From CAJXZP01 sp047610145 (GTDB lineage: Bacteria; Bacteroidota; Bacteroidia; Flavobacteriales_G; Salibacteraceae), in assembly GCA_047610145.1 (NCBI GenBank), contig JBLFZF010000014.1:1-40654 (forward strand): DNA of 40,654 nucleotides, read 5' to 3'. The notes below the pieces were generated by a model. That model ran no database searches. It had not been told where the DNA came from and saw nothing but the letters and a program-made list of their open reading frames with translations. A program made the translations under genes and the position numbers. How positions within the stretch are numbered: the first letter of the stretch is position 1; every line of letters starts with the position of its first letter. Below, one piece after another: positions 16,184 through 24,284 of this stretch.

Positions 16184-18775
16184 TTAATTATGAAATACAA
16201 ATTGGTTGTTATCCACGGTAATATTTATTTCTGAACCGGAGCGAACGGAACCATTTAAAATACTTTTCGAGAGTTCATTTAAGAGTTCTCGTTGAATCAC
16301 TCTTTTTACTGGCCTAGCTCCAAACTGCGGGTCAAAGCCGTTGTGAGCTAATAGTTTTATAGCTGCTTCAGAAGCTGTTACATTAATTTCTTGTTTTTTC
16401 AACATTTTTTTAACTCCGTTAAATTGAAGACGTACTATTTCTGTAATATCATTCTCATTTAACGGCAAGAACATCACTGTTTCATCAATCCTATTTAGAA
16501 ATTCTGGTTTTAAAGTTTGTTTTAAAACTTCCATCAGTTTCAGATGGGTAAGTCTGATTATAGACTCTGGAACTTCTGTGGTGTATTTGGCAAATTCGTC
16601 TCGTATTACGTTTGAACCAATGTTGGATGTCATAATAATTATAGTGTTTTTAAAGTTAGCTACACGACCTTTATTATCGGTAAGTCGTCCATCATCTAAT
16701 ACCTGAAGTAAAGTATTAAAAACATCGGGATGTGCTTTTTCAATTTCGTCTAACAGAATTACAGAATACGGTTTTCTTCGAACAGCCTCGGTAAGTTGTC
16801 CTCCTTCATCGTAACCCACGTATCCGGGAGGGGCTCCTAAAAGTCTAGAAACGGAATGCCGCTCTTGATATTCACTCATATCTATCCTAGTTATGGCATT
16901 TTCATTATCAAATAAAAACTCCGCTAATGCTTTAGCTAACTCCGTTTTACCTACCCCTGTAGTACCTAAAAACAAGAAAGACCCAATGGGCCTATTTTGG
17001 TCTTGAAGTCCTGCTCTGGATCTACGAACAGCATCACTAACTGCTTTTATGGCTTCTTCTTGACCTACAACACGATGATGTAATTCGTTTTCTAAATTCA
17101 AAAGCTTTTCACGCTCACTTTTCAGCATTTTGCTTACGGGGATTCCGCTCCATTTAGCCACTACCTCGGCAATATCTTCGGCATCTACTTCTTCTTTTAT
17201 TAATACCGAACCTTTATCTTTAAGATCGTTTAGTTTGCCTCCAAATTCCTCTAATCTTTCTTGGGCTTCTACTAACTTTCCATATCTAATTTCTGCGACT
17301 AAGGCGAAGTTTCCATCTCGCTCAGCTCTTGCCGCATCTACTTTAAATTGCTCTATTTCCTCTTTGGTATTTTGAATCCCTGATACCACTTCTTTTTCTC
17401 CTTGCCACTTGGCTTTAAGGGCGTTTCTAGTATCGCTTATTTCGGCAATTTCTTTATTTAAGGAGACTAATTTATGTGTGTCTTTTTCTCTTTTTATAGC
17501 CTCTCTTTCAATTTCTAATTGACGAATTTTTCTTTCTAGTTCGTCTAATTCCACAGGCATGGAATTCATTTCCATACGCATTTTTGCAGAAGCTTCGTCA
17601 ATTAGGTCAATCGCTTTATCGGGTAAAAACCGGTCTGTGATATAGCGTTGTGATAGTTCAACTGCGGCAATGATAGCTTCATCTTTAATACGTACTTTAT
17701 GATGAGCTTCGTATTTTTCTTTAATACCTCTAAGAATTGAAACCGCATCCTCTTCTGATGGTTCATCCACATTGACTTTTTGAAAACGTCTTTCTAAAGC
17801 TTTATCTTTTTCAAAGTATTTTTGATATTCGGCTAGAGTAGTGGCTCCAATTGCTTTTAATTCTCCTCTTGCTAATGCAGGTTTAAGAATATTAGCAGCA
17901 TCCATGGCTCCTTCTCCCTTGCCAGCCCCAACAAGCGTATGTATTTCATCAATAAACAAAACGATTTCACCATTGGCAGAGGTGACTTCTTTTACAACAG
18001 CTTTTAGTCGCTCCTCAAATTCACCTTTAAATTTGGCGCCAGCTATCAAAGCTCCCATGTCTAGCGAGTATATGATTTTTGTTTTTAGGTTTTCCGGAAC
18101 ATCTCCATCAATTATACGATGTGCAATACCTTCTGCAATTGCTGTTTTCCCAACTCCTGGCTCGCCAATTAGTATGGGGTTGTTTTTTGTTCTTCTAGAA
18201 AGAATTTGAAGTACGCGTCTTATTTCCTCATCGCGTCCAATGACAGGGTCTAACTTTCCATCTTTAGCCGCCTGATTTAGATTAATTGCAAATTTGGTTA
18301 ATGATTGGTAGTTATCTTCTGCATTCTGACTGGTTACTTTTTCACCTTGTCGGAGTTCTAAAATAGCTTTTTCTAGGTCTCTTTTATTAAGTCCGCTATC
18401 TTTCATCATTCGAGCAATTTGATCATCACCAATGAGTAAACCGTAAAGAATATGTTCTATTGAAGTGAATTCATCTGTTGCATTAGTTGCTTTATTCTCT
18501 GCATTACTCAGGGCTTTTGATGTGGCCTTTGATAAATATGGATTACCCCCTTCGATCTTTGGGTAAGATTCAATAATACTATTTGTAGTTTGGGTAAAAC
18601 CATCAATTTGAACGCCTAGTTTTTTTAAGAGAAATGGAGTCACATTTTCATCTAACTGTAATATTGCGAGAAGTAAGTGGCCTGTTTCTATGGCTTGGTT
18701 TCCCTTTGATTGCGCTATGTTTTGAGCAGTTTGAACTGCATCTTGTGATTTTATGGTGAATTTATTAAAGTTCAT
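16184..18775 (-). CDS. clpB: ATP-dependent disaggregase ClpB
   Basis: 863 residues, the normal ClpB length. Clp N-terminal repeats are at 1-145. AAA+ module 1 has Walker A GEPGVGKT (204-211), Walker B VLFIDEIHTLVGAG, and the IGATTLAEYQKYFEKD block. The coiled-coil middle domain lies about 400-525 (ELERKIRQLEIEREAIKRE), which separates ClpB from ClpA/ClpC. AAA+ module 2 has GTTGVGKTELAKALAEF near residue 605 and the C-terminal GARPVKRVIQREL. There is no ClpP-binding IGF/L loop expectation in this class. With DnaK it dissolves heat-aggregated proteins. It is monocistronic with repeated TGTCGGTA motifs 111-150 bases upstream. Confidence 0.97.
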   Translation of the reverse strand: MNFNKFTIKSQDAVQTAQNIAQSKGNQAIETGHLLLAILQLDENVTPFLLKKLGVQIDGFTQTTNSIIESYPKIEGGNPYLSKATSKALSNAENKATNATDEFTSIEHILYGLLIGDDQIARMMKDSGLNKRDLEKAILELRQGEKVTSQNAEDNYQSLTKFAINLNQAAKDGKLDPVIGRDEEIRRVLQILSRRTKNNPILIGEPGVGKTAIAEGIAHRIIDGDVPENLKTKIIYSLDMGALIAGAKFKGEFEERLKAVVKEVTSANGEIVLFIDEIHTLVGAGKGEGAMDAANILKPALARGELKAIGATTLAEYQKYFEKDKALERRFQKVNVDEPSEEDAVSILRGIKEKYEAHHKVRIKDEAIIAAVELSQRYITDRFLPDKAIDLIDEASAKMRMEMNSMPVELDELERKIRQLEIEREAIKREKDTHKLVSLNKEIAEISDTRNALKAKWQGEKEVVSGIQNTKEEIEQFKVDAARAERDGNFALVAEIRYGKLVEAQERLEEFGGKLNDLKDKGSVLIKEEVDAEDIAEVVAKWSGIPVSKMLKSEREKLLNLENELHHRVVGQEEAIKAVSDAVRRSRAGLQDQNRPIGSFLFLGTTGVGKTELAKALAEFLFDNENAITRIDMSEYQERHSVSRLLGAPPGYVGYDEGGQLTEAVRRKPYSVILLDEIEKAHPDVFNTLLQVLDDGRLTDNKGRVANFKNTIIIMTSNIGSNVIRDEFAKYTTEVPESIIRLTHLKLMEVLKQTLKPEFLNRIDETVMFLPLNENDITEIVRLQFNGVKKMLKKQEINVTASEAAIKLLAHNGFDPQFGARPVKRVIQRELLNELSKSILNGSVRSGSEINITVDNNQFVFHN

Positions 18776-18886
18776 GTGATATACTTTTTATGGATTCGAT
18801 AGGAGATAGTCAAATACTATCCCAAAATCGTAATTCACTCAATAACAGGTAGTAATGTCATGTAAGCATCTGTTAATCAGCTATTT

Positions 18887-18926
18887 TGTCGGTACTTTAA
18901 TAGTATTTCATGTAATAGTGTCGGTA
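18887..18926. repeat. Two TGTCGGTA direct repeats upstream of clpB
   Basis: Identical 8-mers at 18887-18894 and 18919-18926. Their starts are 32 bases apart, about three helical turns, so a regulator could bind them on one DNA face. Both are followed by similar TTnnnnAG bases. They lie 112-151 bases upstream of the clpB start codon. Confidence 0.45.
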
Positions 18927-19037
18927 TTTGAAAAGTAAGTTGTAAAAAATATACTCATTAATTGAAGTGCTTTTCAAAGATGTAAACGGAGATTATTATT
19001 CATATTTGGTAGTAGAAGCGGTGTTAGTATCTGATGG

Positions 19038-19060
19038 AGCATCTTTTTGAACAAGATGCT
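19038..19060 (+). terminator. Isolated hairpin, possible terminator
   Basis: AGCATCTT, 7-nt loop, AAGATGCT, followed by TTCTTTCTT, an imperfect T-run on +. No + gene ends nearby, so it may end a short untracked transcript or be a chance hairpin. Confidence 0.3.
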
Positions 19061-19350
19061 TTCTTTCTTAAAGGTTGACGTATTCATTTTAGAATATTTC
19101 TTATTGTTTTCATTTTCATCTACAGCTTTGGATGAATCACTACTTTGGTTAATTGCATATTTCGCTTTAATGTATTAGTCTGAAGTAGAATAAGGAGTTA
19201 AAATATAGACATAGAGAAAGGTAATTAAAAAGTCCTAAAACCTGGTATCACTGGTCTTCATTCATTATTTAATGAATACATGAAAATATGTTTAAAGAAA
19301 TGGTAGGCTAAGTTTTATGAATTTGTTTCCTGTTAAAATTAACCTTGCTT

Positions 19351-19358
19351 TACATTTG
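19351..19358 (+). promoter_or_regulatory. -7 box of the DUF481 gene
   Basis: TACATTTG matches TAnnTTTG exactly, 15 bases before the ATG. A TTTG lies 25 bases upstream, longer than the usual spacing, so only the -7 element is claimed. Confidence 0.45.
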
Positions 19359-19372
19359 TATGAAAATAGCTA

Positions 19373-20377
19373 ATGAAATATTTATATATAATAGTGGGAT
19401 TGATTATGCTTAGTTTTAATGGGAAATCGCAAGATGTGGTGACACTTAAAAATGGAGATCAAATGGTTGGGGAATTAAAAAAGCTAGATAAAGGTGTTAT
19501 TCAATTTTCGACAGATTACAGTGATTCAGATTTTAAAATTGAGTGGAGTGGAGTTCAGAAACTGACGACAACAACTAGGTTTTTAATTACTTTATCAAAT
19601 GGGGAAAGGCTGACAGGTTTCATTTCAAATAGTGATTCTAAAGGATTAACTATTGCCACATTAGAAGGGCCAAGGGTAGTTGGTAATAATCAGGTAGTGT
19701 ATTTGAATTCTGTGGAAGATGGTTTATGGAGCCAAATATATGCGAATGTCGATATAGGTTTTAATTTGACTAAGGCTAAAAACCTACGACAATTTACAGG
19801 TTCAGCTGGGCTGGGCTATCTTGGTCAGTCTTGGTCTTGGGATGCACGTATCAACACCTTGACTTCAAATCAAGACTCTGTAGCGAGTACGCAAAGAACA
19901 GATGGAGTAGTAAGTGTGAATTTATTTTTGCCGAATGATTTATTTGCGGTGGGTGCTATTGATTTTCTTTCTAATACGGAGCAATTACTGGAGTTGAGAA
20001 CAAATTCTCGATTAGGTATTGGATATTATTTAGCACATAAGAATTATTGGTATTGGAATGTATCTGCGGGTATTGCCTACATAGATGAGCAGTACAGCAA
20101 TGGCGAAAATTCTAAAGAAAGTATGGAGTCGTTTATTGGAACAGAACTTAATCTATTTGACCTTGGTGATTTTTCATTATTCACCAAGATAACCGCATAT
20201 CCCGGTATTACGGAAGTAGGAAGGTTTAGAACAGATTTTAAAATGGATTTAAAATATAACTTACCATTAGACTTTTATGTAAAGGGCGGTCTAAACGTTA
20301 ATTATGACAATCAGCCTGTGCTAGGAGCTTCAGAAACGGATTATGTTTTAAGTACTGGTTTGGGTTGGGAGTGGTAA
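19373..20377 (+). CDS. DUF481 family outer-membrane barrel protein
   Basis: 334 residues with a signal peptide ending near GKSQ (residue 20). Residues about 22-105 form two copies of a small beta motif (VTLKNGDQMVGELKKLDKG and ITLSNGERLTGFISNSDSKG). From about 120 onward amphipathic strands alternate aromatic and polar residues as in the DUF481 beta-barrel, ending in a C-terminal Trp (GLGWEW), a usual outer-membrane sorting end. The role in the family is not established. The stop codon abuts the miaA stop on the other strand with no spacer. Confidence 0.85.
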   Translation: MKYLYIIVGLIMLSFNGKSQDVVTLKNGDQMVGELKKLDKGVIQFSTDYSDSDFKIEWSGVQKLTTTTRFLITLSNGERLTGFISNSDSKGLTIATLEGPRVVGNNQVVYLNSVEDGLWSQIYANVDIGFNLTKAKNLRQFTGSAGLGYLGQSWSWDARINTLTSNQDSVASTQRTDGVVSVNLFLPNDLFAVGAIDFLSNTEQLLELRTNSRLGIGYYLAHKNYWYWNVSAGIAYIDEQYSNGENSKESMESFIGTELNLFDLGDFSLFTKITAYPGITEVGRFRTDFKMDLKYNLPLDFYVKGGLNVNYDNQPVLGASETDYVLSTGLGWEW

Positions 20378-21268
20378 TTAGCTGTCTATTTGAGCGAGAA
20401 TTTCTTGAGTTTGATTACGAGCCATCCAATGATAACTAGGATCTCTTCTAAACCAGGTGAGTTGGCGTTTTGCGTAGCGCCTAGAATTTCTTTTTATCAG
20501 TTCTATTGATTTTTCTAAGGTGATAGTGCCATCTAAATACTCAAATACCTCTGTATAACCTACTGTTTTTAAAGAGGTAAGGTTTCTATGTTGAATAACT
20601 GATTTAACTTCATTAATCAAACCAGAAGCGAACATATCATCTACTCTGGCATTTATTCTTTTATAAAGCTCTTCTCGAGGTCTATCGATTACAAATTTGA
20701 TTACTTCGAAAGGTCTGTTGTCTTTTTGACCTTTTCTTAGTTCAGAATATTTTTTATCAGAACTTAAACAAACCTCTAATGCTCTGATAAGTCGCTGTGG
20801 ATTATCAGAATCCATAGTTGAATAATAATTGGGATCTAATTCTTGAAGTTTAATCTGTAAAGATGCGATACCTTCGACTCGGAAGGTTTCCCTAAGTGCT
20901 TCTCGTACTTCTGATTTTATTTTAGGCATATCATCAAAGCCACGTGTAATAGCATCAATAAATAAACCAGAACCTCCGCATAGAATTGCATAGTCTTGGG
21001 TTTCAAAAATAGTGTTAATGACAGGAAGAGCTATCCGTTCAAACTCTCCAGCATTGATTTCTTGCGTAACTGAATGTGAGTTGATGAAATGATGAATTAC
21101 CCCATTCATTTCATCTATAGTTGGTTTAGCTGTTCCTAATGATAGCTCTTTATAGAACTGTCTAGAGTCGCAAGAAACTATTTCAGCTTGTAATTTTTTT
21201 GCGATTTGAACACTTAACTCTGTTTTTCCAGAGGCTGTTGGACCAGTTATGACAATAAGTTTTTTCAA
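20378..21268 (-). CDS. miaA: tRNA dimethylallyltransferase MiaA
   Basis: 296 residues, the normal length. Transfers a dimethylallyl group to N6 of A37 in tRNAs that read UNN codons, stabilising codon pairing. P-loop GPTASGKT at 9-16, DSRQFYKEL at about 34-42 (Asp general-base region), and the conserved DNPQRLIRALE plus TVGYTEVFEYLDG and KRQLTWFRR near the C-terminus are all visible. It lies 3 bases after the pRiA4b-like gene on the same strand, in a run that also includes cca. Confidence 0.97.
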   Translation of the reverse strand: MKKLIVITGPTASGKTELSVQIAKKLQAEIVSCDSRQFYKELSLGTAKPTIDEMNGVIHHFINSHSVTQEINAGEFERIALPVINTIFETQDYAILCGGSGLFIDAITRGFDDMPKIKSEVREALRETFRVEGIASLQIKLQELDPNYYSTMDSDNPQRLIRALEVCLSSDKKYSELRKGQKDNRPFEVIKFVIDRPREELYKRINARVDDMFASGLINEVKSVIQHRNLTSLKTVGYTEVFEYLDGTITLEKSIELIKRNSRRYAKRQLTWFRRDPSYHWMARNQTQEILAQIDS

Positions 21269-21271
21269 ATT

Positions 21272-21814
21272 TTAGTAAGAGGGGTAATTGTTGTCCATGT
21301 CAAATTCATCATAATCTTCGTCATCATCAAATTCGTCTACAGAACCATCAATCATTTCTGACTTCATAGAACCAAACAGATCTTCTGCAGATTTGGAGTC
21401 TTGTGCAGGAGCATCTCCAACACTCAGAAGGATATTAGGGTAGCTAATATCGGCAGATACTTTTCCAGTAGAAACAACTTCTACAAAGAAGGTCCACATT
21501 ACCATAAAATCAAAAACATACAACATTTTGTCTTCCGCAGCAGCAAGTGATTCTCCAATGAGAACATCTTTCATTAAACGAACGGTTTGCTTGTCATCCA
21601 TGCTCATGTCCATTAACATAATTTCATCCCCACGTTCCCAAGCATCATCCGTTTCATAAAAGGATGCCATTTGAGAGTTGTCAAAGTTGAAATTTTCTTG
21701 AATCGTCACGTGCAGCTCTTCAAAAGTAGCATTGCTGAGCATTTCAATGTCTCTGAAAACATTGTTATCTCCCTCCGTATCAATTAGAATTCTTAATCTT
21801 AATGTTGTGCTCAT
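21272..21814 (-). CDS. Plasmid pRiA4b ORF-3-like / IS1096 TnpR-passenger family protein
   Basis: 180 residues, no signal peptide. N-terminal RLRILIDTEGDNNVFRDIE, then ATFEELHVTIQENFNFDN and ASFYETDD match the PRiA4_ORF3 fold (PF07929) of beta-strands with a helix. The tail from about 148 is extremely acidic (DEFDDDEDYDEFDMDNN) and probably disordered. Despite its name the family is common as a chromosomal protein in Bacteroidota and is not a transposase. It is sandwiched between cca and miaA, 3 bases from miaA and 27 from cca. This suggests a link to tRNA or RNA, but that is inference. Confidence 0.82.
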   Translation of the reverse strand: MSTTLRLRILIDTEGDNNVFRDIEMLSNATFEELHVTIQENFNFDNSQMASFYETDDAWERGDEIMLMDMSMDDKQTVRLMKDVLIGESLAAAEDKMLYVFDFMVMWTFFVEVVSTGKVSADISYPNILLSVGDAPAQDSKSAEDLFGSMKSEMIDGSVDEFDDDEDYDEFDMDNNYPSY

Positions 21815-21841
21815 CCGTTCCTATTATAAAATGCAAAAGTA

Positions 21842-23320
21842 TTAAGCTTTTACGATATTAAAGCCCATTTCGGTGCCTATTTTATACATTAATTCAAGCG
21901 CTTCTTTAGGGTCGTTTTTTATTTGTCCTTCTAAAATGGCTTCTTTTATTTGAGCTTTAATGATGCCAATTTCCTTACATGGTTTAAGGTTAAACGTGTC
22001 TATAATAGTTTCTCCTGAAATAGGGGGTTGAAAATTGGATACTTGATCTCTTTCTTCCACTTCATTCATTTTATGACGAACACGAACAAAATTTTGTTTG
22101 TACTTTTTAACGCGGTAAGGATTTTTGGAGGTGATGTCGGCATCACATAAAATCATTAAATCGTTTATATCTTCTCCTGCATCAAATAATAGTCGTCTTA
22201 CACCGGAGTCAGATACATTATCGTTAATCAAAGCAATAGGTCGCGAGCTTAAAAAGACCATTTTTTTGACAAATTTTAGTTTGTGGTCGAGGGGGAGTTT
22301 TAATCGTTTGAAAATTTTAGAAATCATTTTGGCTCCTAAGGCTTCATGACCATGAAAGGTATATCCCACTTTTTTGTCAAACCTTTTGGTAGGTGCTTTT
22401 CCTATATCATGAAATAAAGCAGCGTATCGTAACCAAACATTGTTGGTGTTTTTAGCAATGTTGTCAACCACTTCTAGGGTGTGGTAAAAATTCTCTTTGT
22501 GCGATTGTCCATCTTCTTCTGAAACACCTTTTAAAGCCGTTAACTCAGGAATAAGTAGATTTAAAATACCCGATTTTTCTAAAAGATTAAATCCTATAGA
22601 AGGCCTTGGTGAGCTCATTATTTTTTCTAATTCAACCACAATACGTTCTTTCGAAATTATGGAAATCCGTTCCCGTTGAGAGCTGATTGCTTCAAAAGCA
22701 ATTTCGTCAATTTTGAAATTAAATTGACTAGCAAACCTAATGGCTCTCATCATTCTTAATGGATCATCGCTAAAAGTTTGAATGGGGTCTAAAGGTGTTT
22801 TTAAGATTCCATTTTTCAAATCTTTAATTCCATTAAATGGATCTAGTAGTTTTCCTTGATTTGGACCTGTTAGGGCAATAGAAAGAGTATTGATGGTAAA
22901 GTCTCTTCGTTTTTGGTCGTCATCAATAGTTCCAGGTGCAACTTCTGGGTTTCTAGATGCTTTAGAATAACTTTCTTTTCGAGCTCCAACAAATTCATAT
23001 TCAATAGCATTGGACTTAATCATTGCCGTTCCAAAGTTTTTAAATATACTTACTGGAAGGTCTCCTAAAATTGAGGCAGTTCTTTGAGCTAATGCAATTC
23101 CACTATCAGAGGTTACAATATCTACATCTTTTGACGGACGACCTAAAAATAAGTCTCGAACCCAACCCCCAATAACATAGGAGTCTATATGTAATTCTTC
23201 CCCTGCTTTAACCACCGGAATAAATACTGGATGGGAGTTGATAATTTGCTCAATGTTGGATGTATCAATAGTGTCTAATGCATCCTGATTAAACTTAAAA
23301 TAAAAATCTGTATGGCTCAT
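21842..23320 (-). CDS. cca: CCA tRNA nucleotidyltransferase (class II, with HD domain)
   Basis: 492 residues. Nucleotidyltransferase head: GGWVRDLFLGRPSKDVDIV at 51-69 with catalytic Asp65 and Asp67. Then RRDFTINTLSIAL (138-150), DDPLRMMRAIRFASQF (185-200) and an HD phosphohydrolase-like region with His280 and His304-Asp305 (FHDIGK). The enzyme adds or repairs the 3' CCA of tRNAs without a template. Some members are A-adding or poly(A) enzymes only, but no second copy is seen in this window. A -7 box is present 21 bases upstream of the ATG. Confidence 0.93.
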   Translation of the reverse strand: MSHTDFYFKFNQDALDTIDTSNIEQIINSHPVFIPVVKAGEELHIDSYVIGGWVRDLFLGRPSKDVDIVTSDSGIALAQRTASILGDLPVSIFKNFGTAMIKSNAIEYEFVGARKESYSKASRNPEVAPGTIDDDQKRRDFTINTLSIALTGPNQGKLLDPFNGIKDLKNGILKTPLDPIQTFSDDPLRMMRAIRFASQFNFKIDEIAFEAISSQRERISIISKERIVVELEKIMSSPRPSIGFNLLEKSGILNLLIPELTALKGVSEEDGQSHKENFYHTLEVVDNIAKNTNNVWLRYAALFHDIGKAPTKRFDKKVGYTFHGHEALGAKMISKIFKRLKLPLDHKLKFVKKMVFLSSRPIALINDNVSDSGVRRLLFDAGEDINDLMILCDADITSKNPYRVKKYKQNFVRVRHKMNEVEERDQVSNFQPPISGETIIDTFNLKPCKEIGIIKAQIKEAILEGQIKNDPKEALELMYKIGTEMGFNIVKA

Positions 23321-23340
23321 TCAAAGAAAAATATTCGCTA

Positions 23341-23348
23341 CAAAATTA
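23341..23348 (-). promoter_or_regulatory. -7 box of the cca operon
   Basis: On the minus strand TAATTTTG, an exact TAnnTTTG, 20 bases before the cca ATG. No good -33 TTG at the standard spacing was found. Confidence 0.45.
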
Positions 23349-23424
23349 ATTAATGGAACGGGTATTTCTTCATAAAAGAAAACTTTGAAATGTTAAAATC
23401 AATGGGTAAGAAAATTGAGGGCGT

Positions 23425-23454
23425 AAAAAAAGAGGCGTAACAAGCTCCTCTTTT
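23425..23454 (-). terminator. Terminator of a second minus-strand RNA
   Basis: On the minus strand AAAAGAGG, 11-nt loop, CCTCTTTT and more T. It lies 105 bases upstream of the cca start, so it blocks read-through into cca and closes a short upstream transcript. Confidence 0.8.
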
Positions 23455-23545
23455 GAACTTAACAAATTAAACCATTGAAAATTAATCTATCAAATCCCTA
23501 AAACGTATGATTTGATTAGTTTCTGTTGGTTATTTCGACACAAAT
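23427..23545 (-). ncRNA. Candidate small structured RNA upstream of cca
   Basis: On the minus strand the first hairpin is ATCAAATC, 12 nt, GATTTGAT (23516-23489); the second is the terminator at 23454-23425. A micro-ORF MICVEITNRN (10 codons, stop TAA overlapping the left of hairpin 1) precedes them, and ATGGTTTAA (Met-Val-stop) lies between the hairpins. A -7-like ATTTG sits inside the micro-ORF, so the RNA may instead start after it. Layout and several short words match the candidate at 1260-1425. Cis leader of cca or free small RNA: the terminator favours the latter. Expression not shown. Confidence 0.4.
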
Positions 23546-23583
23546 CATGTTCAATTTTTCAGTATTTTTTTTAATTAAGCGTT

Positions 23584-23609
23584 TAATTACTATACGTATT
23601 TAGTAATTA
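23584..23609. repeat. 9-bp inverted repeat around TACGTATT
   Basis: TAATTACTA, TACGTATT, TAGTAATTA with all nine pairs matching; the centre TACGTA is itself a palindrome. It lies just upstream of the small RNA candidate, so it could be an operator for it. It is AT-rich, so chance is not excluded. Confidence 0.4.
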
Positions 23610-23925
23610 TTAACAGGGTGAATAAATGAATGTTGGATGTGAAACTTGTTCATTGTTCCATGCGGCAGAGTAAAAATATGTTTAAATCTTATGTGTTTGA
23701 GTATCCCGACTGGTTATTCTGAAAGAGGTGTTTCACATAAGTATGTTCCTATTTTAAGAGATAGCTGTTAACAGCATTAATTCTAGTAGATTTATACATC
23801 GTTTAATTCAATTCCTGAATAGTATGAAAGATGAGAAATTATAAATTTACGGAGGGTTATACTTTCGTCAGTTGTAATTTTTTTTCCTAATTCAATTAGC
23901 GTAAACTCTAATAAATTATACCCAG
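23610..23925. other. Intergenic stretch without a recognisable gene
   Basis: About 315 bases with no ORF of interest. The only structure is a 12-bp palindrome GCTGTTAACAGC at 23764-23775. Confidence 0.5.
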
Positions 23926-24267
23926 CTAATTAGAAGTAATCAGAGTATAATTGGAGCGCTTTTCGTGCTCTATTTTCCATCGTCCAATATAGAAAACTAT
24001 TCTGCCAAAATAAGCCTGAAATGGAGTTGGTAGACATGAATATACACTAGGCCTATAAAAAGGAAGACCTTGAATTAAAATTAAGTCTGAATTGGGTTTG
24101 AAGTTTATATTGGAATTGCGGTAGCCAAAAGTATTTATCGTTTTCTTTGAGGTGAATAATTGTTTTGATAATGAGTAAGTTAGTCTATAATTAACCAATT
24201 TGTAATGGGTGATGTGTTTCCACTTGCAAGTTGGGTAGGTAGTATCCAAACCTAGAATGTAAGGCAT
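23926..24267 (-). CDS. Unassigned 113-aa ORF
   Basis: An uninterrupted 113-codon frame in a region with no other gene on either strand, 17 bases downstream of the MltF-like gene. It has no signal peptide or clear membrane segment. It is aromatic- and Lys-rich with a Pro-rich part (GLPFYRPSVYSCLPTPFQAY) and a basic end (GRWKIEHEKRSNYTL). A random frame this long is unlikely in DNA this AT-rich. The family is not recognised. It may be a lineage-specific gene or the remains of a larger one. No terminator lies directly after it. Confidence 0.4.
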   Translation of the reverse strand: MPYILGLDTTYPTCKWKHITHYKLVNYRLTYSLSKQLFTSKKTINTFGYRNSNINFKPNSDLILIQGLPFYRPSVYSCLPTPFQAYFGRIVFYIGRWKIEHEKRSNYTLITSN

Positions 24268-24284
24268 GAGTCATGATTTACATT

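Larger units (their letters stand above)
18776..19372. other. 597-base divergent intergenic region
   Basis: Lies between clpB (minus) and the DUF481 gene (plus). It holds the TGTCGGTA direct repeats at 18887 and 18919, a short dyad GATAGT-N5-ACTATC near 18812, a hairpin at 19038-19060, and a TACATTTG -7 box at 19351. No gene was seen in it. Confidence 0.6.

Noticed and set aside
17841..18209. Plus-strand 122-codon frame inside clpB
   Set aside because: It lies antisense to the conserved AAA+ module 1 and its composition follows from that gene.
21272..21814. Mobile element passenger gene implied by the IS1096/TnpR family name
   Set aside because: No terminal repeats, transposase or composition change nearby. 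The family is common as a chromosomal gene in this phylum.
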